Below, piece by piece: positions 42,954-55,412 of a stretch of 64,000 nucleotides of DNA; position 1 is the stretch's first letter, and each line of letters starts with the position of its first letter. A program made the position numbers and the translations under genes. This stretch comes from Cristatella mucedo (taxonomy: Eukaryota > Bryozoa > Phylactolaemata > Cristatellidae): NCBI GenBank assembly GCA_009760855.2, contig WPIO01000010.1:2677501-2741500 (forward strand). The letters are read 5' to 3'. The notes beneath the pieces are model-generated. The model was given only the letters and a program-made list of their open reading frames with translations, had not been told where the DNA came from and ran no database searches.

Positions 42954-43451
42954 CTGTCGGTGCCGTGCCAGCTGGCTTAGACTTGGCGGGTTCTCTAGCC
43001 ACCTGCTTCTTCGCCTCGCCTTTGCTTTCGTTCATCAAATATGTCGGGTCGATGAGTGGCCGCCTGTTGGACCGATGGCACGCATGGGTCCATATCTTGA
43101 GCTACTTCCTTAGATGTCTCTGCGATAATAGAGCCAGAAGAAATCCACGAGTAACAGCATCTGCGTGTCAGTGGAGCCAGCTGCTTGGTTGCTGCCCTCT
43201 GGGTTGTTCATCGGTGTTGCAGAGGGCAGAGCGGCTTGCTTGCAGGTGCTCGGTGCTTGCCAGAATACCCCATGTGTAGGTGCTCTTGTGGTCGACCGTG
43301 GTTGACCGTGAACCCGAATCCATCCATTGCTCCTGCTGGTGAAACGATCAAATTATCACTGTTTTACATTGCCAGCTTTTGGACCTCATTTTACATTCTT
43401 GTTGTAGTGTGTTACATTCTGGTATTATGTGAATACAGTGACAGTGGCATA

Positions 43452-43457
43452 AATAAA
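43452..43457 (+). terminator. Poly(A) signal AATAAA of the RASSF gene
   Basis: This canonical hexamer is about 500 bases after the RASSF stop, with a T-rich stretch just downstream. It is the first good candidate for the 3' end of that transcript. Confidence 0.6.
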
Positions 43458-43669
43458 CTTTTTTTACCGGAATGCATCCTTCTCGCATAGGACTGTTTTA
43501 TTACGCGATTGTATCTAAGGTATGTCGATCGGTTAATCTCAAGATGCACAATTACTTAGTGATTGTTGCGTATGTGCTGTTTGAAACTCCACATAGACTC
43601 TGCAATCTCGGCTATCGGGATATTAAACTGAAGTGCTTTCCATGGCTCATTCAAACATAAAAAATGGCC

Positions 43670-44210
43670 TTAGCCTCAGGTATTGTCCCAGCTTCTTTCA
43701 AAGAGTCTGTTGAAGTCAACTCATTAAGAAGTCAACCCTAGACCAGGATATCTTAAGCAACCTTAAAGTTTTTAGAACTAGATTTATTTCTCTTAGGGAC
43801 TTATTTTTCTTTCCTTTTTATTTCGCATACAAATTTCCTATAATAATAATAATACATTTGATATAGTGTCCACAGAAAACCTAATCTCTTTGTAGGCACT
43901 TTACATTTGCTGCAAAGGAAACACGATCGAATGGTTAGTAGTTTATTAATATTACTGTTAATATTAGTAACTCCTGCCTAGTCTACCTGCTCCTGTCAAA
44001 GATACTTGAGCAAGTGGTGTCAGTACGGTGGTCTGCTGTGGAATGTGTTAGCGACCTGTGCGCGATTGATTGATCCCTCTAACCATGCTATGCTTGCTCA
44101 TTGAACATGCTACCGCTAACCATTCGATCATGCTTCCTTTACAGTAAATGTAAAGTGCCTAGAAAGAGATTGAGTTCTCTTTGGGCGCTATAACAAATTT
44201 ATTACTATTA
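43670..44210 (+). mobile_element. Nested LINE debris
   Basis: 43675-43780 and 43970-44060 resemble the region before the reverse-transcriptase core (GIVPASFKESVE, LLSKILEQVVS). A reverse-strand tail piece (43845-43945, starting with AAT repeats) is inserted between them. A forward tail with TTA repeats ends at about 44210. Confidence 0.7.
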
Positions 44211-44224
44211 CAAGCTAAGTCATT

Positions 44225-44785
44225 AAAACGTCAAACCTAGCTAGGAAGCTGTCAGGATTGAGAGATAGCTATCCCACAGTCAGCTCTACTGAGCGTTTGG
44301 AACGACCTTATCAGGAATGCGACCAACGTAGAGCTGACCATTCACTAGATTACCACATGAGCTCCAAAGGTAAGTTTTCCAACTTTCAGATTCGTAGAAC
44401 TGCAACAAATCAAGTTTGCTTAGCTAAGTATACCACGGCCAGCTGATCCGTGCATTTCTGACAACCCGTCTATACTTCTATAACTCTTTGCAGGTCTCTT
44501 CGCTTGCAATAAAATAAAAAGATAGCCCCTTTTTAATTTTCAAAGAGCCCTTTATATCCTTATGCGTGCATTATAAGAGACTGTAAGACATTTGTCTGGG
44601 ACCCTAAAAGAATTAAATCTCTTTCTGAGTACTTTGCATATGCTGCACTGTAAGCTTCGGGGTTTGCCTCGAGAGGAGGCTCACCAGGCCCCTAGAATGG
44701 ACTATTTCTGAAAGTTCTTAGAAAGGGATTCAGTTCTCTGAGGGTGCTATGCAAATGTATTATTATTAATAGTAGTAGTAGTATT
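44225..44785 (+). mobile_element. Degenerate LINE 3' end
   Basis: The DNA around 44280-44500 follows the LINE at 39.05-39.25 kb (including a CTGATCCGTGCATTTCTGAC stretch). It ends with AGAAAGGGATTCAGTTCTCTG, the LINE tail, and ATTATTA/TAG repeats. Confidence 0.75.
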
Positions 44786-44789
44786 CCCG

Positions 44790-47555
44790 GAGGCGCCCCA
44801 TTAATTATTCCGCTTTTTTAATTCAGTCCTTGCGAGGGAGGCTCAAGCTTTTCTAGAATCGCAGGCTACACAATTGCTACACATTTCCCTAAAAACCTAG
44901 TCGGTGTGACTTGCGGGTATTCACCCGAAGTCACCTCTAAGTCGTAGCATTCAAAGCAGTCACTTCCGCTTGAAAATGCTGAACCCTTCTCCGACAGTTG
45001 GCTGGTAATAACAATTCCTCCTGGAAAGGCGTTGGGTAGGACATCCCTGCCGGTAACCAAGAAGTATTCTCGCATTGTATCGCTTTCACTTTGTCACGAA
45101 GACCGCGCCGTTGCCCATTGGGGGTAGCCGTTAAGGTATACAATTGATACTAGGGTAAATAAAAAAGATGAAGTGACAGTTGGTCTTCTTACAACCCTGG
45201 CGACCGCTATACGATCGGCTGCCGAAGGCTACACACGCCGGGTGGGAAGGGTAGTCGTTTCCATCAACTGGTACGCCTGCACGAGTCGTACCCGCCTTAA
45301 TAGCCCAGTGCGACCGATGCAGTATAAATGTATCGAAACTGGCAGATTATTATGTTCACGGATTGTGACTTTATTTCCCTAGCTTTTCCACGAGTTTGAG
45401 AGCTGTTGTACATCTAAACGCCATAGGCTAAGGTAGAGCATTCAATAGGTGATCGCTGCGATTTCGTCTTGGCGAGTAGCAGCCAGCCTTTTCCGATAAG
45501 GAATATTCGTTGCGATGTTATATACCGTCGTTTCTAAACGCAGCAGCTCAATTAAGCCCGAGGAGGTTTTGCGGGGTTCCGAGAACGAGCCCCAAATCCA
45601 AGATATCGTTGACGAAATACGTGAGATCCGAAATAGCAGGATCGTTTTCGTAAAAAAAAAAGGGGGGGGCGAATATGCATACGTCTTGCAAAGGATCTAC
45701 AATTCTTGAAATCATGGAATAAGATAGGGTGTTTAATGGAATAATGTCGAACGTACAGCCTGAGAACATCTGACCTTGGTTTAGCCGTGGGCTGCTTACT
45801 TTAAAAATGCGTATATGTACCTTTGTAGGGGCTCGTGCCACGATGGCGGCGGGACGAAGAACGAAGCCCCCACAAGCGAGTTGTTGTCCTGACGACGACA
45901 GCTGTATTGTATCGTACGCAGGCAAACGAGAGAGAGAGCGAGCGTACGTGCGTACGGATGTAGAAGCCGTCGTGGAAGCAGCTCCGGAACGCCAGTAGGG
46001 AAGAGAAAGAAAGTGAGTGAGAGCGAGAGAGAAGGGATAGCGTCCACACAGGCCGGTGGACAAGCAGAAAGTTGCTCGGTGCAGGACTAGTGGGTCACGT
46101 GACCACAGCTGACCAGTTGCAATTAAATCCAGCTTAGTCAGCCGATACTCTCCAACTGCAGCTCGTAATGAGGCGGTACTCAGTGCACCCGTTGGCCGGG
46201 CAGAGTGGCGTGAGTCCGGCTGGGGCGGAACAGCATTCCGGTCGTGACCACGCCCAGACCTTTTATCGTTGAGACATCTTAAAAGTAGCTAGAACTCAGT
46301 TGCCCCTCACTTTTTGCGCCCCGTCAGTAGGAAATGTTCCTCATGAGTCATCGGTGCTAAAATTGTGCCTGTTCTCAACCTCTTTTCCATAATATTTAAA
46401 GTGGCTAGACAAATACGTATGTAGTTTTCTTGGGCTGTAAAGTGCTTTATGTATCATCATAATCAAAAGTTTGAGTATTATTATTATTATTAGCATCGCC
46501 CATAAAAATGAGTCACCAGCTGTTCACAGGGGTTTATCCGGTAATCGCATTGGATGGGGTTAAGCCTACACCTGAAGCCTCTAAGGAATTTCAGTGAGGG
46601 AATACTAGATAGGTCGAAGTCTTAGTTTTTGGCAGTGGCAGGGAACCAAACCCAAGCAGCGGTAGGAGAAACGTGCATTCTTTTGTATTGTGTGGAAGCC
46701 TTCGTAGCTTTCCATATACAAATTTATTAGCCTCTCTAAAAGAAATGATCGCTTCATTTACAAGAGCCGACCCCTAATCTTTCTTGGGCCGATTAATCCG
46801 GAAGCATACTGCTGTGCTACAAAAGAAATTGGCGCTCGCCCCTTTTTTTTTGTTACCGAAGCTCTGCAGGGAAAACGCCTAGCTCGCGAACCTTATTAGT
46901 CGTCGATCTAAAGAGAAATTAGTAGACTTCCTTTGGTAAGACTTAAACTTCATACGCACAGGTAGAAGGACGAGCTGCTATGCGGTTTCTTTACTTTCTG
47001 GGATCATCAGAGTCTTTTCCGGAAGCACGCTGTCTGGCGGATTAGATCCTGTAAACAAGAGTTCTTTGAGTGTCCCGCGGTTGCACTGCGACTGCATCGC
47101 CACTAGGCTTCTCCAGAGTTATTGCTCTTTCGATAAGAACGGCTCGCACATCAGATGCAGGCTCTGCGTGAAACCTAGCATTCGCTACGGCCCCAACTGA
47201 AAGGGATATAACTTTGCTGGACGTCATTCCTACTGATGTAGGGTGTACCGTCAGCTAGTCCCCACTCAGAAATGGTTCGAAAGAAGTATGCACCCAAGAA
47301 TGCTAAAGTCCACACGTTTTCTACCACCATAAAGCGCCAGTCCCTGCCACAGACTCTAGTTGACCTCTGACCGCAGTCTCGCCATGAACACAGATAGGGT
47401 CATCGCATAGACCGAGTAGGATAGGAGGCCAGCGAAGCCTTAGATTCGTGGCGAGCGGACTGTCTGCTGCCAAAACTCACAGCTACGACCCTGTGTCCAG
47501 CAGGATTTCGACATTAGTCCCATAAAGCATGCATTTTAAAAGAGGTTGACTTTGC
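44790..47555. other. Intergenic, no gene recognised
   Basis: Between the LINE debris and the GC-rich patch. It contains an A/G homopolymer at 45653-45668 and a repeat end at 46385-46500. Short open frames lack any recognisable motif. Confidence 0.5.
46385..46500 (+). mobile_element. ATT-tailed repeat end
   Basis: GGGCTGTAAAGTGCTTTATG is followed by ATTATTATTATTATTAG. It looks like the 3' end of a non-LTR element with the same tail type but a different body. The family is not recognised. Confidence 0.45.
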
Positions 47556-47559
47556 ATAG

Positions 47560-47735
47560 ATGAACTGAAAAGGTCTATCTTTGTTCTGAGTGGTCGCACT
47601 GCTATAAGAGGATAGCATTCGGATGTTACCACTAAGCGTTTGACCACGCTACCTTCACAGCATATGTAGAGCGCTCAGAAGGAGATTACATTCTTTGAGG
47701 GCGCCCTACAAATGTACTATTATTGTTATCTCCTA
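47560..47735 (+). mobile_element. LINE 3' tail fragment
   Basis: GCGCTCAGAAGGAGATTACA and TTCTTTGAGGGCGCCCTAC are followed by TATTATTGTTAT, a forward copy of the shared tail. Confidence 0.65.
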
Positions 47736-48239
47736 CCCTTTGCAGTTTCTTGACGCACTAGGGCTCTCACAATATTTCAAACTGTGTAATCCTGCTAGAG
47801 CCAATTCGACACAAGTCGCAGCCAAGGACCTGGCATCGCTACTGCATTTCCGGGCGACTTTTTTCTCACGCCTACCCACTCGCTGGGCAGTTAATGCTTC
47901 TTCTTTGAGTGTCGCGCACCGTCCCGCTCGAGTGCTGTCGGTGGACGATCGAAGCTCCTTTTCTAGCTGAGCCACTGGCTTGTCGTACAACGTCGTCAAG
48001 TGATAACCTCGTTACCCTGCCATTGCAAATCAAAGCTTCAGGCTGTCTAGGCTCCAGTCCAGTCAAGGAAGCGAGATTGCAATACGGACTCGCTGTGTGC
48101 CAAAAACCAGTCGCATGGCTATGGCCAGTGTTTGGATTGTTTATTGAGATGACGTGGCCAGTTTACGACCTGCCGACGAGTCTTTATGGCTAAAGTGCTC
48201 ACTTGTCTAAGAGCGGAGGTGGCAGATAACGAAGAGAAG

Positions 48240-48960
48240 CGATTACCCGCCGTCCCTCTCGTTCTGGCCGCCGCTAGCGCTGTTGGGGCGTCGTCTAAGG
48301 TCGTGCCGCTTAGGAACCTCCTACCTTCTCGATGACGACTCAGCTTGGGAGTTTCGTCTGCCTCGGCGGTTTGAGCTTCCGACTGCGGCGGAGCTGCAAA
48401 AGCCGGTCGAAAAACCTTCGCACGCCCGGTAAGTAGCCGCTGACCGACTCGCAGGGCGTGCGCCTCAGCGCAACCTACTCTTGACGGAGAGGCTGCACTG
48501 CTGAACTATTTCCAAAACTGCCAAGAAGCGCATCGCGAAGATTCGCAGATTTCGCTCTTACGGATTGCCGGTCCGTACTCGACAGCTGTCGACGATACGC
48601 CCTAGCGCGATCGTCCAAGAGGCTCAGCCAAGAGGGCTGCAGCGGCGAGGATTTCGTAGCCCGGGCTGTCGGACAAGGACTTCGCACCCCGACTTGGGCA
48701 GTGAAGTGCTTGAATCTTACCTTCTGTCTCTGTCTGCGTTTGACCTCGTCACCAGCCATGGGTCCGCTGAGCTTCGACAACATGAAGCTCCTCGGAGGTT
48801 CCTTCGTCGGCCTCTTTCTGCTTTACAGTGTGCCGAGTGTCTGTTAAGTTTCGCCAGCGTGTCGCTGAGAGTGGCGTCCTTTGTTGCTTGTTTTTCTCGT
48901 TGCAGTCTGCGATAGGTATGCTTATACTCTGCTCGCTCGGCTCCTTTTTGTTCCCAATTC
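48240..48960. other. GC- and CpG-rich patch between RASSF and TET
   Basis: Composition is raised relative to flanks, with several open frames on both strands. An ATG at 48758 in a near-ideal context (CACCAGCCATGG) opens MGPLSFDNMKLLGG and a hydrophobic stretch, then stops after 29 codons. It may be a promoter or small gene; neither is established. Confidence 0.3.
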
Positions 48961-50217
48961 ATTCCTGTTAAACTCGCCGGTCCACAATGGCGGGCGGAAA
49001 CCAAAGGTTTTATCTGAAAACCAGCATGCCTTTAAATTTATGTTAACTATATACTGGTAGTACGCCCCAGTGAAGTATCGCGGGTAGATTTTATTTAGAA
49101 ATGTCTTTCGCTTACCAAAGGAATGTGCAGCACGGCTTCCATTTGGTCCAGCTCGCTATGGCAGCTTTCCAATATGCCAATTCAGCCGGTCCAAGAGGAA
49201 GCTGGGAAATCCAGAAGTGCCGGTCGCCACTACGAGCGACAACTGGGGGAGGGGTCGTTGTATAGAGCACAAGCTCTGGAATGCCGTGGCTACCCTTTGA
49301 AAAGTCCATTCAAGTTCGTAACACTGTGGAGTGCGAGCATTCTAATGTTCTAATTTTAACCACGAGAGTGCCTGCTACTGCTGCGTATTGAAATTAGCAA
49401 ATTACCTTTTCCTACGCATTTTTTGACCTGCCACTCGTCATTGCCATATCGTTGTACTAGTCCAATAAATACCGCACCAAACGCTTGATGGAGATGCGAC
49501 GGCAGTGGCAGCTACGGACTTACGGAATAACATACTAACTTAGCTCATTACGGAGATTGATCGTTCGCAAACGATGTCCGACGTGACGAGCTTTGTTCAT
49601 TGAATGCGACTCAATGGATTTACCTCACGCCATGTGGGGGCAAAGTGGGCGTCACCGCCGTTACCACCCCCCCCCCGACCCCCGCCCTGGGCTGGGTCGG
49701 GGCGGTAGAAACCCAGCCGGTCCTATATGACAAGGAGTGAATTTGGAGGGGGCTAATTATCAAGGTCTGTCGCGGGTAACCAGAGGAAAGACCGCACATA
49801 TTATAGCTTAGATTATAGATATAGATAGATAGCACAGATTATAGATTAGGCTAAAAATAAAGTTCAACCTGGAGCTCAAAAATCCCGCCTGAGCTTTTCA
49901 GAATTTGACGAGACTGAAGACTTCAATGACGCGATCTGGCCTGCTGAGCTGAGTGGGCATTGGTCAGTCTCAAACGGCGGCTCGCAGGTCTGCGCTCACT
50001 ACGCGTCTCAATATACTCGTCCACCTGCTTTCGAGCTTTTCGAATCAAGAGCAGCGCGTTTGAGAGCGGCCGAAGAGCCGGCGCGCCCGCCGGTCGGTGG
50101 CCCGAGGCGCCGCCGAGCGCACCGGCGACCTCGGCCAACGCGGAGGGAGGGCGGAGTAAGCGCAGTCTCCAGTTTGACGAGAGCAGGGGGCTCCTACGAA
50201 TAAGTGCGATACACTGA

Positions 50218-50885
50218 GATGCAGCTGCCATTTCCACAATAAACGTCGCAAAACTGCGGTTTTGATTCCAACTTTACACAATGATTGGTGCTCCGAGTTT
50301 ACCCGTCAAATTTCGTGCGCATTCGCGTACTCGTGCACTACGGCCTTTCTAGCGGCGTCTCCGCACATTCAAACTGCGATGCAGCTGCTGTTTCCACAAA
50401 AAGCTTTGCGCCGCTGCGATTTCTATTTCAAATTATAGAAAATAGTGTTTGATGTTTGCCCACCAAATTTCACGCGATTTCGCTTTCGCGTTCTCATGTC
50501 TCATGCCTTCGGTGGCCACTACCAGCTAGCCTCCATAAATATTCACATTATTAGCTGATTTAGCAGCCTCGTCTGGATAGCAGCAGAAGAGTCTTAACAG
50601 CTATCGCCACCGCTTGCTGTTGGCAATATATGATCGCCCACTGCAGGATTCGAACCCACGACCATGGTCGTGAAGAGCGAGCACATTGCCTCATAATGCA
50701 ATACGCAGCTAGCTGCTACTGCCACAATAGACGTCGTGCAACTACGGTTTGGATTCCACATTGTAGACACCAGTGCCGCTCTGGGTGTCTGACCCACGTT
50801 GTGCATTTCGTGCAAATGGCCTCGTATGGGTCAGCCCGACGAGCAGTCCTATATTTTCGGTCACGTGTATTTCCTAGGCGCGTCT
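50218..50885 (+). repeat. Diverged 160-bp tandem repeat, three units, split by a SINE
   Basis: Units start at about 50218, 50378 and 50700. Each carries a GCAGCTGC, TTTCCACAA, TGCGGTTTTGATTCCA-type series and ends near GGCGTCT. The SINE at 50545-50700 sits between units 2 and 3. Confidence 0.75.
50545..50700 (-). mobile_element. tRNA-derived SINE inside a tandem repeat array
   Basis: AGCTGATTTAGCAGCCTCGT to ACTGCAGGATTCGAACCCAC. It separates the second and third units of the 160-bp array. Confidence 0.85.
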
Positions 50886-51486
50886 AGATAACATCTTTTC
50901 CCCAAGCGTATTCAGATTCATTGTAGCAGAAAGTGCAAGTTTGTCTAGCATTTCGTTGGAATGAATATGAAAGCGTTCTTACACTTACTCTTGCAAGCTA
51001 CAACACGTTACTCGATTCAAGAGTATCAATGACATTAAACAGTTCCCATTGATGTCATTCTAGTTCCATTTGATGGCATTCCATTTGATCCGTCGCTTTC
51101 AAATTTCGTTTCGGGTCTCTGTTCTATTACCTGCGTCAACATATAATCCTAATATGTCAGGTACAGACAGGAACACATAAAGTCCAGAAAAGGCTAAATA
51201 GTCTTAAGATATTGTGGAATAATTTATGACTCCAAAACGGGGACGCACAAGGCAGGGTTTTTTCAAGTCTATGAAAAGTATTTTTACAATTACTACAGTA
51301 CAAATAAAACATAGAATATAAATAATGCTGAAAAACTTGTCGACCACCACCGCTGTTTCAAATGCTCAGGGCGCTGCAGCTACGAAATCTCCAACGATGC
51401 ACGCACATAGACGATAGCGTTGATTTAAGTCTTGTCAAAAAAAGAAGAGCTTTAACATGACCTTAATTGCACCCTAGTTTAGTCGA

Positions 51487-51765
51487 GTCCATAACTCGGC
51501 TAATATTTTACCTATCGGAGTGAAAATTGAAATGCGAATTAAGCTCTGCTGAATATTTATGGTTTTCGCTGGATACATTTTGTTGTGCGCGTCATCAAAC
51601 GTCACGGAGCTTTATTTTTCGTAATCAAGGATGCAAAGAGCAAAATGTATCCTGCCGAAAATCGTAAATTTTTTCTTGCCTCATTTGCAACAAGCAGAGC
51701 TGAACTCTCAATTCAATATTCACTCCGATGCGAGAAAGTACTGGCCGAGTTATGGAATTTAGAAG
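51487..51765. mobile_element. Fold-back/MITE-like palindrome
   Basis: Imperfect inverted arms of about 110-130 bases share CCATAACTCGGC, ATCGGAGTGAA, AGCTCTGCT and GGATACATTTTG on opposite strands. The spacer is short. The family is not recognised. Confidence 0.75.
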
Positions 51766-51769
51766 GAAC

Positions 51770-52830
51770 CAACCGAACTTGGAAATGAAGCTGTATAAAA
51801 GTCACAAGAACGCACCTCAACAAACTTCAAGCATGTATCTCGATCTAGCAATTTTCGGCAAGTTGGGATACAAGTCGCATATGATGCAGATCGGTAATTT
51901 TTTTTATTTGTAGATTTGTTGCTTCAGGCTTACACGGTTTGCATAACCGTTTTTTCTCTCATGCGGAAGTCGTCAGAACTTCTGATCCCAGTTCTAACAT
52001 TTTTCTTTCGAAAAGTACCATAAGCACATATTCAATTGTCGGACACATTCTATATGTATCCCCTTGACATTCCGATGGTCACTGTAACTGCCAAGCCAAT
52101 GACATTCCTGTAGATTCGTCGCTGGCAGCACTTAATAGAGTTCTATGCTAGTCAAGATTTTAGCTAAAGAAAGGCGCCGACCCCATCCTGCTGCTGCAGT
52201 CAGTGTACTAGTCTAGAGAAAAGGATCTTTCAGATCAGTTACCTTGTTTGTTTAAGACTCTTCTTTTAAAGTGACTTTAAACTAACAATACATTAAGAAC
52301 TAGTATTACATCTTCATGCCCATCCATAGTATTGAATATTTACGAATGATGAGTATTAATGAATACTGCTGTTGGAAGACTAGCTGATGACATTATTAGA
52401 CTAGGAAAACTAGTCATTAATTAGTTTCAATTTTAAACTTAATGCTTTAAGAAGTTTAGGGACTTCTTTTATAACGCAATACGTGGCTATGGCACTGAGT
52501 ACAGCTCTTGCACACCCTCAGTTGTCTACAGAAAAAGCCAATTGGAACATTGTCATTGAGGATGGCAGTGTCAGAGCAAGATTGATGAAAGTTGAACAGA
52601 GAGTGCATGACCACCACTAGTCTCAGGCCGAAACTGATAATATATGACTATGGTCGCATAAACTGATAATCGCCTGCAGAAGCATTTTGGTCATCCCATA
52701 CCACATGCTTGTAATTGGAGTGCTCAGTCGCTGCAGCGAATGCAATGAGCAATCGTTATTTACTTGTTCGGCCACACGGCTTGCAACTTATCTCGCAATA
52801 ATGGAAAAGTCCCAGCTTGACAGCAAGACA
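51770..52830. other. Intergenic, no gene recognised
   Basis: AT-rich sequence between the palindromic element and the likely 3' end of TET. No repeat family or coding motif was identified. Confidence 0.5.
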
Positions 52831-52831
52831 A

Positions 52832-52837
52832 TTTATT
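52832..52837 (-). terminator. Candidate poly(A) signal AATAAA for TET
   Basis: This is the first minus-strand AATAAA noticed after the TET stop, about 1 kb downstream. It is supported only by motif and distance. Confidence 0.35.
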
Positions 52838-53861
52838 ATGCCAAATCACCACTGATTAAACGAGTGATCTAACAGATAAACAAGCGGACCACTAGCAGTA
52901 TCCCGTGCTTAGAACCCCTGCCAACACTTTTCAGATAGCCTACCGATTAAGCAACCAACTTAGTGCAGGCTGCTGCTGTGAGGGCTGCTATGAGACAAAC
53001 GTGGTTTAGCCGGTCGCTCTATCTCCGGCTTCTTAAGGCTCCACCAACACTGCAGCCGCTGGAGAGGAGCACAGCAACGAACTAGAAGCTAAACTGTTAA
53101 ATGTTACTATGCACCCCACGCCTACGTATGCTGGCCACAGAAACAGGACGCTGGCTGCAGTACCAAAAACAAATCGTTGGCCCGATTCTGAGGTAGTATA
53201 CAGAGCTCCCTTTGAAAAACGAACAAGACACAGGGACATAGTTACTTAACTGAAAAAGCCTACGCTGACTTTAACCGAGTGCTGAACCGCTTAAATAAAT
53301 TATATTCCCAACGGAGTGGAAGCAGGTCGCACTGCAACAGCATGTTCAAAAGTCGTGCTTCGGTAGAAAGCAGTAAGAATACTCTGCAGCTCTTCAAAAT
53401 ACTTGCAGCTTACACGCACCGCAGGACAGATCTTTCAGCTGCGACAACGTCGCTTTGCAACCTAACAGCACGAAGAACATTGAGAATGCAGTAATACTGT
53501 GAAATATCGAGAAAATCAATTGACTACTCGATAGCCTGGATAGGTTAACTACAGCCGCCAGAGACTGCTGGCAGCAACAGCCGAGATTAGGCACTGGCTA
53601 AACAGCCCCGTGAATAATAAGAATATCTCCACCTGAGCCTGTCAAAGAAGTTTCAAAAGGTGATATAAATCGAAGCTAAAATAGCAAATAAAGAGAAGAA
53701 ATTACTAGCTGGTGTGCAGCCCATTTTGGCATCGAGCAGTAAGGCTGCAGCAGTAACGCTACAGCGATTCCATTTTCCTTTCAAGCTTAGCCAGCAGCAG
53801 CACCACCTGCCGGGCCTGACGAGCCACACGACCGGCTGGTCATCGGCAGAGCTGGTCTTGG

Positions 53862-55412
53862 TCAGAGCGAGATCCATCGCTGGTACGGGCCGGTGACGAA
53901 GCACTCGGGCTTCACCCACTGCGTCGCCACCGTATCGGTCGTGCGAGTGGCTGCCAGCCGGACCGGCTGGTCCCAGCACCACTTGTACGGCGGCAGGCGT
54001 AGGAGGCGCGCCTTCTTCTTCCTGGGGCCTCCGCCCAGCTCTGGTGGCTCCAGCTTGGGCAGCAGCAGCAGCGCGCCGGCTGCGCGAGGCAGCGAACCGA
54101 CGCCTCCGGCCGCCGCCGCCAGGTTGCGCTTGTAGGGCCGGCGAGGCGGCGGCATGGGCACTGCGCCGCCGCCCGGCCCTGCCGCGGAGCCAGCGGTGCC
54201 CCTGAGCGCCTCCTCCTCGCGCTTCCTCTTGTACTTGAGACCCTTGGGCACGTAAGGCACGCCGTGCATGCGGGCGTCGTCCCGCGCCTGCTGCCGGTGC
54301 GCCTCGGCCCGCGCGTAGCGGTAGTGGCCGTGGCGACGGAAGTTGAGCTTCTTGTGCTGATAGAAGACGAGGCTGATGCGCGTCGGATTGTAGCGGTCGG
54401 GGTTGCGAAGTGCAGTTGTCGCATGCAGCTCGCGCTCGGCCACCTCGAACAGCACGGCGCCGTGCGTCAGCGCCAGCGCCACGCCACCCATCAGCGGGTC
54501 CTCGAATAGCCGCTCGCTCGGCTCCTTGATGAAGCGCGGCTGCGGATCGTCGAGTTCCGGCGACGGCGGACGAGGCATGGGCGCCTCGGCATGAGCGGCA
54601 ATATCGTCGCCGCTCAGGTCCTCGGCCGCGTCGTCCAGTCCAGAGGACGGCGGGCCCCGCGCAGGCATTTCTCCTCCGCAAGGCAGCGCTGCCACGCCCT
54701 GACCAGGAGGAAACCACGAACAGCCGGCGCCAGATGCTGGGGCTGAGCTACCGTTGCAGCTGAAGCCACCTGGCGGTCCACCTGGCGCCGCATGCCCGAC
54801 CGAGGGCCGGAAGCAGCCGGCATCGCGAACCACGTTGGTGGCAGCAGCAGAGGCAGCTGTGGCTGCTGCTGAGCCCACGAAGCATGCCGACACCCCAGGG
54901 TCCACAGCAAAGCGCTGCGCTGAATTAACGTTGGCATGTGCAACGAACGAATTGACTCCGTCCTCCGGCAAGCTCGATTCGAGGATTGGGTCCATCGCAA
55001 GACCGGAAGTTGCCAGGCTTGCAGATCCGAAGGTTTCGCTCTGGCCCCTCAGCATGGCAGCCTTGACTTTGGGGCTCTGGAATCTCTCAGTGCCCTTCTT
55101 TTTTCTCTGCAGTGGCACCGAGCGCTGGCGAAGAACACGAGTTTCCTTATCTAGGACCTTCCAACGGTGAATGTGAACACGGAAGGTGAGCAATAGCAGC
55201 GCACGTGAACGCTGGCGAACCCGCTGGCGAACCCGCGTCAGCCGAGCAGGCAGCGGGGGTTCGGGTACCTCGATCGTGCCCGTCTGCAGCTTCTCCTGCA
55301 CTCCAGCTGCGGAGCCCGACTCGTCGGTCCCATCGAGGATGTACAGAGGCAGCACGTGCAGCTGCTGGTCATCGGGCTTCGACTGACCTCGGTGCTTTGT
55401 CAAGGTGACGAC
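53862..55412 (-). CDS. TET: TET last exon, end of catalytic core with low-complexity insert
   Basis: The exon starts after CTCGCTCTCAG and encodes [25 protein letters not shown] basic segment follows, then about 200 residues of Ala/Pro/Gly/Ser-rich insert. The core resumes with [16 protein letters not shown] and [20 protein letters not shown], then ISLVFYQHK, and ends [10 protein letters not shown] before TGA 53864-53862. The exon is GC-rich, so long antisense and shifted open frames occur across it and are not genes. Confidence 0.96.
   Translation of the reverse strand, partial: VVTLTKHRGQSKPDDQQLHVLPLYILDGTDESGSAAGVQEKLQTGTIEVPEPPLPARLTRVRQRVRQRSRALLLLTFRVHIHRWKVLDKETRVLRQRSVPLQRKKKGTERFQSPKVKAAMLRGQSETFGSASLATSGLAMDPILESSLPEDGVNSFVAHANVNSAQRFAVDPGVSACFVGSAAATAASAAATNVVRDAGCFRPSVGHAAPGGPPGGFSCNGSSAPASGAGCSWFPPGQGVAALPCGGEMPARGPPSSGLDDAAEDLSGDDIAAHAEAPMPRPPSPELDDPQPRFIKEPSERLFEDPLMGGVALALTHGAVLFEVAERELHATTALRNPDRYNPTRISLVFYQHKKLNFRRHGHYRYARAEAHRQQARDDARMHGVPYVPKGLKYKRKREEEALRGTAGSAAGPGGGAVPMPPPRRPYKRNLAAAAGGVGSLPRAAGALLLLPKLEPPELGGGPRKKKARLLRLPPYKWCWDQPVRLAATRTTDTVATQWVKPECFVTGPYQRWISL

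Noticed and set aside
53653-54717. 354-residue Arg/Ala-rich frame overlapping TET
   Set aside because: It is a shifted frame on the same GC-rich exon; the TET frame carries the conserved catalytic motifs.
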